Below, in pieces: positions 5,805-11,100 of a DNA stretch of 11,100 nucleotides (positions are counted from its first letter, which is position 1; each line of letters opens with the position of its first letter). The notes under the pieces were generated by a model, which saw only the letters and a program-made list of their open reading frames with translations, was not told the origin of the DNA and ran no database searches. Source of the DNA: JBDSGC01 sp046594105 (GTDB lineage Bacteria; Acidobacteriota; Thermoanaerobaculia; Gp7-AA8); contig JBKJQB010000280.1 in assembly GCA_046594105.1 (NCBI GenBank), positions 1 to 11,100 on the forward strand, in the 5' to 3' direction. The position numbers and the translations under genes are program-made.

Positions 5805-6854
5805 TTACGCAGCGCGCCGTTTCCGCCGGCGGTCGGCGATGGTCTCACGCAGGAACTTCAGCAGGGCGCGCTCCTCTTTGGACAGTCCGATGCGAACCAC
5901 CGGGGAGCCCTTGTGATGCTTCCGCAGGGTCTCGAAGGGGCGGCCGTCCATGTAGTCGTCGATCAGTCGCGGACAGATGTAGGAGGTACGACAGACCGCG
6001 GGAGTGTTGCCGAGTTGGATGGCGGTAGCCTCGACTGCTTTGCGCACGTTGCGCTTGCGTTCCGTCTTGGTGACGCTTTCGCCCTGCATGGCCAGGGTGA
6101 TGGAGCAGAGCAGAGTGCCGGCCCAGGTGCGGAAGTCTTTGGCGGTGAATGTTTCCCCGATGATCGACTGGATGTAGTCGTTGACATGGCGATCCTTGAC
6201 GTCGCGCACTTTGCCATGGTCGAGGAAGGCGAATAGCTCGTCGCGCTTCAGGCGCTTGCACTCGGCCACCACCGCCGCGGCGTCGCAGTCTTCGATTGCG
6301 CGGCTCTGATCCTTGTTCCACTTGCCGACGTAGTCGAACTGCAGCACATCGCCGCGCGCCTTCACATGCCGTGACTGGATCGTGGTCAGCCCATAGGTGG
6401 CTTCCGATTTTGCGCTCTTGTCGTTGCCCACGCGGAAGAAGCCCTGATCGATCAGCCGCACGATAGACGCCAGCACACGATCTTTTTCCAGCCCGCGGCC
6501 CTTCAGATCGTTGCGAACCCGGCGGCGCAACGCCGGGAGCGCTTCGCCGAACTCCACCACGCGAAGGAACTTCTCCTCGTCCCGCTGGGCGCGGAAGCGT
6601 GCGTGGTAGAGGTACTGCGTGCGACCCTTCTTGTCGATGCCGACCGCCTGCAGCGGTGCGGCGTCGCCGCGGGCGATGCGCACCTCTTTCCAGGCTGGCG
6701 GGATCCTCAGTTTCCGGATGCGGGCGAGGAGTCTTTCGTCGCCAATGGCGGTCCCTGCAGACTGCACGTAGGCGAACCCCGTTTCCTTCGATCCCTCACG
6801 CCGGATTCCGTGCTGATCGAGATACCAGCGGCGTCGTACACCGTTGCGGGACAT
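5805..6854 (-). CDS. topIB: DNA topoisomerase IB, poxvirus-like bacterial type
   Basis: This enzyme relaxes positive and negative supercoils by transient single-strand nicking through a 3'-phosphotyrosine bond, without ATP. The 349 residues match the compact bacterial/viral family. An N-terminal DNA-clamp domain (about 1-90, with IPPAWKEV at 51-58) is followed by the catalytic domain. All five active-site positions can be placed: Arg141 in FFRVGN, Lys178 in YVGKWN, Arg242 in KDFRTWAGT, Asn283 in LGNTPAVCR and the nucleophile Tyr292 in SYICP. The spacing agrees with the Deinococcus enzyme as I recall it, including an Asn 9 residues before Tyr where the poxvirus enzyme has His. The residue two after Tyr is Cys294, where relatives often have His. 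The tail is strongly basic (DRRRKRRAA). The ATG at 6852-6854 is preceded by CAGGA close to it, a weak ribosome site. The gene stands alone and is sporadic in bacteria, so transfer is possible, though composition looks like its neighbours. Confidence 0.95.
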   Translation of the reverse strand: MSRNGVRRRWYLDQHGIRREGSKETGFAYVQSAGTAIGDERLLARIRKLRIPPAWKEVRIARGDAAPLQAVGIDKKGRTQYLYHARFRAQRDEEKFLRVVEFGEALPALRRRVRNDLKGRGLEKDRVLASIVRLIDQGFFRVGNDKSAKSEATYGLTTIQSRHVKARGDVLQFDYVGKWNKDQSRAIEDCDAAAVVAECKRLKRDELFAFLDHGKVRDVKDRHVNDYIQSIIGETFTAKDFRTWAGTLLCSITLAMQGESVTKTERKRNVRKAVEATAIQLGNTPAVCRTSYICPRLIDDYMDGRPFETLRKHHKGSPVVRIGLSKEERALLKFLRETIADRRRKRRAA

Positions 6855-7119
6855 GTTCCTGCCAAATTTTGCGAGAATGGTGCCGCGTGCCTTCTACCAC
6901 CATCGCAGTTCTGCTTTCGCACGGGACGGGTGACGCCAGCGTCCGCCGCGGCAAGGCACATCGCCAGTGCGGGCCCTCTCTGCGAGTTCCTTCTCCCCGC
7001 CGCAGCGGGGAGAAGGTGGCCGAAGGCCGGATGAGGGGTCTCCCGCCGAAACAAGAACCGCCCGTGCTACGGCAGAGGGGAGAGGGATCTCGATTGCTGC
7101 CCGGTCGCGATCCTGGCAG
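6855..7119. other. Divergent intergenic region between topIB and the membrane protein gene
   Basis: 265 bases between two divergently transcribed genes, holding a strong palindromic repeat at 6989-7028. The frame of the rightward gene is open back to 6967, but its translation across the repeat is low-complexity and family-like sequence begins only at 7120. I searched for promoter-like hexamers on both strands and found none convincing. No small gene is supported. Confidence 0.6.
6989..7028. repeat. Composite palindromic repeat with 12-bp perfect stem
   Basis: The left arm CCTTCTCCCCGC (6989-7000), loop CGCA and right arm GCGGGGAGAAGG (7005-7016) form a perfect 12-bp stem. A second hairpin follows at once: GGCC (7018-7021), loop GAA, GGCC (7025-7028), then GGATGAGGGG. 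This two-hairpin pattern resembles dispersed intergenic repeats I know from many GC-rich genomes. It lies about 90 bases before the start of the rightward gene, so it may sit in that gene's leader or upstream of its promoter. Confidence 0.8.
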
Positions 7120-8925
7120 ATGACCGTGACCGACTGGTGGCGCGCGCAATCGGTTGCGCCGCCAGCGCTTGCCCGGCGGGAACGAGCGACGCTGATCGTG
7201 GTCTCCCTCCTCACCGCGGTCAGTCGTCTCCTGGCGATGGCGCGCACGCCGTGGGACTGGGATGAGCTGCTGTTCATGCTCTCGCTCGATCGCTTCAATG
7301 TCGCGCAGCACCGCCCTCATCCTCCCGGCTTTCCGCTGTTTGTGCTCACCGGCAAGATCGTTCGCAAGCTGGGCTTCGGAAACTTCCACGCGCTGCAGTC
7401 GATCAGCCTGGTGGCGGCGATGGCCATCGTTCCTGTCATGTTCTTTCTCTGCCGCGAGCTGCGTATGAAGTTTGTGACCGCGCTGTCGGCGGCCACGCTC
7501 CTGGCCTTCTTTCCCAACGTCTGGTTTTTCGGGGGGACGGCCTTCAGCGACATTCCCTCGATGGTGCTGGTGCTGCTGGCCGTGACGCTGCTGCTCCGCG
7601 GATGTCGCGACGAACGCTTCTATGCAGCCGGTGCCGTGATGCTGGCCATCGCCGCAGGGTACCGTCCGCAGAACCTCTCGATCGGTTTCGCTCCGATGCT
7701 GCTGGCCAGCTGGTTTCAGCGCCACCGCCCGCGCCTGGTGCTGCTGGCCTTCTCCCTCCTTGGTGCCCTCATCGCCCTCAGCTACGGAGCTGCGGCGTGG
7801 CTCACCGGGGTGGAGGACTATCGGGCCGCTGTGGCCGAGCATCGCCACTACATCGCCGTGACCGACTCGTTCCGGGCCCCTCGCCGCCCTCCGTTGTGGC
7901 GGGTGTTCGAGCAGTTCTTCGTCGAGCCGTATCACGGGCCATGGATCAACGCGGTGGTCACGGTTCTGGTGACCGTTTCCGGATGCGTTTCCCTGGTGCG
8001 GCGCCGCCCGCACGTCCTGATGATGCTGGCTGCATTCGGCCCCTTCTGTTTCGCTGCATGGCTGATGCTGGATCGCTTCAGCTCCAGCCGGTTCTCCATC
8101 GGGTACGCGCCGCTGGTGGCCTTGCTGGCTGCCGACGGACTGCAGTTGCTGGCTCGACGAGCATGGTTGGAGTACGCCTTGAGCGGCGCGCTGGCCACGC
8201 TCATGATCGGATGGACCTGGCCCGCTCTCGGCGCCGTCCGCAACAGCATCTCTCCACCCGTCGCGGTCGTGGACTGGGTTCGCAATCATGTCGATGCCCG
8301 CCGATCGGTCGTCTACGTCGATGCCGGGATGATTCCGTATGCCCTCTGGTATCTGCCCGAGTACCGCCTGCGCTTCACCGAGAAGGGAGTTCCTCCGCCC
8401 GCCGCATGGACCTCGGGCCTGCCCGGTTTCTATCTGGCGGAGGGGGCCGGCACGTCGCCTTCCGCGTTTCAGGCCTCTCGTCCCCGAGGCCGAGTGTGGG
8501 ACCTCGTGCGCCACCGTTACTTCGACGTGGCGGTGCGGCCGGTGACCGAGGTGATCGTCTTCCGCGAGGGCTGGTACGACGAAGAGGGCACCACGGCCGG
8601 GATCTGGAGATGGATGGGCCGGCGGGCGTCCGCCGACCTGCCTCCCGTCCCGGGGCGAGCCCGTCTGCGCCTCGATCTTTACGTTCCGCTGGACGCGCTG
8701 GCGGTGCCGCCGACGCTGACCATCAGCATCGATGGCCACGTTCTCGAACGCTTCCGGCCGACCTCCTCCAGTGTCGAACGGGAGTGGATGGTGGACGGAA
8801 TCGGAGCGGCCTCACGCAGGCTGACCATCGAAACGGACGGTGTGGTGCAGCCGGGAGGTTCAAACCGCGATGCGCGCACGCTGGGGGTGCGTGTGAATTC
8901 CATCGGCTGGGAGGCCACGCGCTGA
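7120..8925 (+). CDS. GT-C-like multi-spanning membrane glycosyltransferase (putative)
   Basis: A 601-residue inner-membrane protein with roughly nine or ten hydrophobic segments between residues 23 and about 410, then a soluble C-terminal part. After the first segment comes WDWDE (45-49), in the loop where GT-C enzymes such as PMT/ArnT relatives carry their catalytic acidic residue. HRPHPPGFP (64-72) follows, a motif common in this superfamily. GT-C enzymes move sugars from polyprenyl-phosphate donors to acceptors on the periplasmic face. From about 484 (GWYDEEGTTAGIWRWMG) to the end the sequence reads as a beta-sandwich, ending SNRDARTLGVRV, a pattern I have seen fused to or near polysaccharide-synthesis enzymes. 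Donor and acceptor cannot be told. Start: ATG at 7120 (MTVTDWW); the frame is open to 6967 but that part crosses a repeat. No strong ribosome site is seen. It stands alone, convergent with the kinase-like gene 20 bases away. Confidence 0.86.
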   Translation: MTVTDWWRAQSVAPPALARRERATLIVVSLLTAVSRLLAMARTPWDWDELLFMLSLDRFNVAQHRPHPPGFPLFVLTGKIVRKLGFGNFHALQSISLVAAMAIVPVMFFLCRELRMKFVTALSAATLLAFFPNVWFFGGTAFSDIPSMVLVLLAVTLLLRGCRDERFYAAGAVMLAIAAGYRPQNLSIGFAPMLLASWFQRHRPRLVLLAFSLLGALIALSYGAAAWLTGVEDYRAAVAEHRHYIAVTDSFRAPRRPPLWRVFEQFFVEPYHGPWINAVVTVLVTVSGCVSLVRRRPHVLMMLAAFGPFCFAAWLMLDRFSSSRFSIGYAPLVALLAADGLQLLARRAWLEYALSGALATLMIGWTWPALGAVRNSISPPVAVVDWVRNHVDARRSVVYVDAGMIPYALWYLPEYRLRFTEKGVPPPAAWTSGLPGFYLAEGAGTSPSAFQASRPRGRVWDLVRHRYFDVAVRPVTEVIVFREGWYDEEGTTAGIWRWMGRRASADLPPVPGRARLRLDLYVPLDALAVPPTLTISIDGHVLERFRPTSSSVEREWMVDGIGAASRRLTIETDGVVQPGGSNRDARTLGVRVNSIGWEATR

Positions 8926-8945
8926 AGCGCTCCGAAAGGCCAACC

Positions 8946-10877
8946 TCAGAGCGAGAAAGCGAACGTCTGAGGGCGCCAGGTGCGCACGTGTTTCCCGTCC
9001 TTCATCGGAGCGGTGAAGCGAGCGGCCTTCATGGCTCGGATCGCGGCATCGTTGAATCCGAATCGCGGATCTCCACGAAGGATCTTCACGTCCATCACGC
9101 TGCCGGTCTCTGAGATGAGGGCGGAGACGATCACCGTGGTGCGCGCTCGCTGCTGCATGGCCAGACGCGGGTATTCGGCGCGGATGGGGCTCAGTGGCTG
9201 CGGCGTCGAGTCGAGTTGGCCCATGTCGATGACGTCGCCCTCGTGGGTGGTCGGGGCGGCGGTCACCGCTGCGGCAACGGGGGTCGGGGCTGGCTCAGGG
9301 GCTGCGGTGGTGGGAGGGGAACCGGCAGAGCTCTGAGAGGACGGGTCCGGAGCACCGGTGGTCGCGGTCTCCTGCCGGATGTTGGTGACGCGCCTCTGGT
9401 CGAGGGATGCCGCGGACGGCGGGGAGGCGGACTCCTCAGACTCGCGGCGCTTCGGCGGCGTGACGGACCCGGCAACCTGCACCGGTGCGTTCTTCGACTG
9501 CGATTGCTTGAGCTGCTGGTTGTAGTCGGACTGCAGCTTCAGCATCTCCTCCTGAAGCTTCTGCTGCACCGCGAGCTCGAATGCTTTCTTGTCGGCTTTG
9601 GGATCGACACTGCCGGTCGTCGTTGAGCCGTCTGCAGGAACCGCAGCCACGACCACGGGCGGAGGAATGACCGGAGCCGCGGCGGGCGCCGGTCCGGGGG
9701 CAGCCACGGCCACGGGCGCTGCCGGTCTGGCACGACCGCGCAGGAAGAAAAAGCCTCCCGCACCCGCGAGCAGCACAACCGCCGCAATCATGGCCATCAT
9801 CGCCGTGCGATTCGATTTCGGAGTCTCCACGGAGCCGAACATCGGCCGTTCATCGATGGGCAGAGGCGTGGGAGCCGGCGCCTCCGGCGTTGCAGGCGCG
9901 AGATAGGGAAGCAGGTTGACCTTCGATTCCCTTTCCCGATCGATGGCCTCGCCCTCCAGCTCCTTCTTGAGAAGCGTGCTGAGGTAGAACGCCAGGTTGA
10001 AGGTGGTCGCGGAGTACTTCCCGCCGTGCGTGATCGCGGAGACCGCCTGTTTCATGTCGCCGATCGACGCGAAGCGTTGCCAGGGATCGATGGCCAGCGA
10101 TTTGTCGAGGATGGAGCGCAGCTCCTCCGGCATCGGCTGGCCGGTCGTCGTCCGTGCGGCGCGCACAGTCTGCGTGAATGCGCTGCCGCCCGTCGCTTCC
10201 GGTGGCTCGTTTCCAGTCAGCAGCAGATACAGGATCGCCCCGAGCGAGTAGACGTCTGTGGTTTTCGTAACCTCGTTCGATGTCTGGTACTCCGGCGCAA
10301 AGTAGCGGGAGGACTCTGAGTGGATCTTCGGATCGGACAGCGAGGCCAGCAGGCCCGCACCCAGCTGCTGTCCGGCGACACGGATCTCGCCGTCGTCGCT
10401 GATCCACACGAACTGAGGGATCAGCGCTCCATGGGCAAGATTTTTTCCGAGGTAGCGGAGGTCCGCGGTGGTGGAGAGCGAGAGGGCGATCTTCTCGGCA
10501 ATGACGATGGCCTGATCGAGTGGAATCGGGTTGGCCGAGGAGTTGGTCCCGCCGCGCGAACGGTCCACGATGTGGCGGAGCGAACGGCCTCCTGCGTACT
10601 CGTGAACGATGCAGGGAACGCCATCGATCACGTCGATCTCCTGATCTTTCGCGAACGTGGTTCCCGTCAGAAGCGGCGCCAGGGGCTGCGCTGCATGGGC
10701 AGTGCGCTGGAGAGCGTCGCGGGAGCCGTTCAGGAAGCGGCGGAGTGCCACCGTGGCGCCCAACGCCGTCCCTTCGATGCGTGCGGCACGCCAGAGATCT
10801 CCGAGCCCGTCGTTCTCCAGCCGCTTGAACAGCAGGAACGAACCGAACTGCTCGTACGGTCGATTTTTCGGAGACAC
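8946..10877 (-). CDS. Pseudokinase-TM-TonB C-terminal fusion protein
   Basis: A 643-residue single-pass inner-membrane protein. Residues about 11-280 have a Ser/Thr protein kinase (Hanks) fold, recognisable from LENDGLGDLWRA (20-31), YFAPEY (192-197) and TDVYSLGAILYLLLTG (207-222). Catalytic residues are gone: two glycines of the loop are Glu21 and Asp23, the VAIK lysine is Arg46, HRD is HGA (149-151), the catalytic-loop Lys and Asn are Ile153 and Phe156, and DFG is GQQ (169-171). A linker (about 287-325) precedes one membrane span (358-379). The periplasmic part has Pro/Ala-rich stretches, a likely coiled coil (about 427-462) and a TonB C-terminal domain (561-643: EYPRLAMQQRARTTVIVSA, DAAIRAMKAARF). 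TonB domains pass inner-membrane energy to outer-membrane receptors, but no exbB or exbD is here, so a structural or sensory role is as likely. The start is GTG at 10875-10877, the only start before an in-frame stop at 10911-10913 that keeps the whole kinase fold; GGGGG lies 5 bases ahead. Confidence 0.92.
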   Translation of the reverse strand: MSPKNRPYEQFGSFLLFKRLENDGLGDLWRAARIEGTALGATVALRRFLNGSRDALQRTAHAAQPLAPLLTGTTFAKDQEIDVIDGVPCIVHEYAGGRSLRHIVDRSRGGTNSSANPIPLDQAIVIAEKIALSLSTTADLRYLGKNLAHGALIPQFVWISDDGEIRVAGQQLGAGLLASLSDPKIHSESSRYFAPEYQTSNEVTKTTDVYSLGAILYLLLTGNEPPEATGGSAFTQTVRAARTTTGQPMPEELRSILDKSLAIDPWQRFASIGDMKQAVSAITHGGKYSATTFNLAFYLSTLLKKELEGEAIDRERESKVNLLPYLAPATPEAPAPTPLPIDERPMFGSVETPKSNRTAMMAMIAAVVLLAGAGGFFFLRGRARPAAPVAVAAPGPAPAAAPVIPPPVVVAAVPADGSTTTGSVDPKADKKAFELAVQQKLQEEMLKLQSDYNQQLKQSQSKNAPVQVAGSVTPPKRRESEESASPPSAASLDQRRVTNIRQETATTGAPDPSSQSSAGSPPTTAAPEPAPTPVAAAVTAAPTTHEGDVIDMGQLDSTPQPLSPIRAEYPRLAMQQRARTTVIVSALISETGSVMDVKILRGDPRFGFNDAAIRAMKAARFTAPMKDGKHVRTWRPQTFAFSL

Positions 10878-10894
10878 GAGAACCCCCGGAACGA

Positions 10895-11100
10895 ATGAAA
10901 CGTGTGCCGGTCAGGATACACCTGCCTTTTGTGGCGGACCCTCCGGCTCACGCCTCGCGCAAGTCTCTGGCTCGGTCAGGTCGGCGGTTTCTCGCCGACC
11001 ACTATCTGGGTGCGGGGGCCGGGCGGGAACTGGTGGCGGTTGCCGGCTTGGCAGCCGGGGCGGGGGTGACTGTCGACGCTCCGCTGGTGGAAGGTGAGAT
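10895..11100 (+). CDS. Possible start of a rightward gene, cut by the window edge
   Basis: An ATG at 10895 opens a frame that stays open for 68 codons to the edge (MKRVPVRIHLPFVADPPAHASRK at the start, abbreviated in sense to a basic N-terminus, then GAGAGRELVAVAGLAA). First codon positions are clearly enriched in G/C over second positions, as in real genes here. I do not recognise the product. The start would be only 17 bases from the divergent GTG of the pseudokinase gene, leaving no promoter space outside coding sequence, so the true start may be a later GTG such as 10931. A second frame is also open here, so the call stays tentative. Confidence 0.4.
   Translation, partial: MKRVPVRIHLPFVADPPAHASRKSLARSGRRFLADHYLGAGAGRELVAVAGLAAGAGVTVDAPLVEGE

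Noticed and set aside
6967..7119. Upstream extension of the GT-C-like gene to 6967
   Set aside because: The translation crosses the palindromic repeat and has no membrane-protein character; recognisable sequence begins at 7120.
6796..8739. 647-codon open frame on the minus strand
   Set aside because: Antisense shadow of the membrane protein gene. Its product is His/Arg/Gln/Gly-rich without domains, as expected opposite a GC-rich gene.
8919..8930. Terminator between the two convergent genes
   Set aside because: The GCGCT/AGCGC hairpin spans the stop codon with a 2-base loop and has no T-run; it is too weak to call.
7602..9113. 503-codon open frame on the plus strand
   Set aside because: Frame-shifted shadow of the membrane protein gene that runs into the convergent kinase-like gene; composition is Arg/Ser/Gly/Pro-rich.
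10895..11100. Naming the partial right-edge frame as a known protein (for example a GlnD-like N-terminus)
   Set aside because: The likeness was limited to a few Ala/Gly/Arg-rich residues and would not survive scrutiny.

Overview
This is a GC-rich chromosomal segment of a Gram-negative (diderm) bacterium. The diderm call rests on a lipoprotein, an Omp85-type outer-membrane barrel and a TonB C-terminal domain. Three things suggest Acidobacteriota or a similar soil phylum, but this is inference and not proved by any marker gene: the pairing of an N-terminal kinase fold with a TonB C-terminus, a metallopeptidase/TolB-propeller/Omp85 fusion, and several families of short palindromic intergenic repeats. 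I see no phage, transposase, CRISPR array, tRNA or rRNA. Layout: a palindromic repeat (11-57) lies downstream of a leftward dprA (67-1149). A divergent intergenic region (1150-1279) carries a plausible sigma70 promoter for dprA. A rightward three-gene envelope cluster follows (1280-5536): a small TPR lipoprotein, a secreted protein of CsgG/TolB-N-like character that overlaps it by an ATGA junction, and a 978-residue protein joining a zinc-peptidase-like domain, a PD40/TolB-type propeller and an Omp85-type barrel. A 268-bp convergent intergenic region (5537-5804) is packed with at least four kinds of short repeat or hairpin in a roughly 70-bp rhythm. Next comes a leftward type IB topoisomerase (5805-6854). 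A 265-bp divergent region (6855-7119) holds another strong palindromic repeat. It precedes a rightward GT-C-like multi-spanning membrane protein (7120-8925). Convergent to that is a leftward pseudokinase-TM-TonB fusion (8946-10877). A possible rightward gene is cut off by the right edge (10895-11100). How the parts may work together: the 1280-5536 cluster looks like one transcription unit building an outer-membrane machine (lipoprotein, soluble periplasmic partner, peptidase/propeller/barrel), which loosely recalls Bam (BamA barrel plus BamD TPR lipoprotein) and Tol. The pseudokinase-TonB protein is a second envelope protein that would link a cytoplasmic sensor or scaffold to the periplasm. 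dprA (ssDNA handling, transformation) and the topoisomerase are DNA-metabolism genes with no obvious link to these. The observations most worth following up are the triple-domain Omp85 protein with its upstream genes, the pseudokinase-TonB fusion in which every catalytic kinase motif is replaced, and the mosaic of palindromic repeats in all three repeat-bearing gaps.
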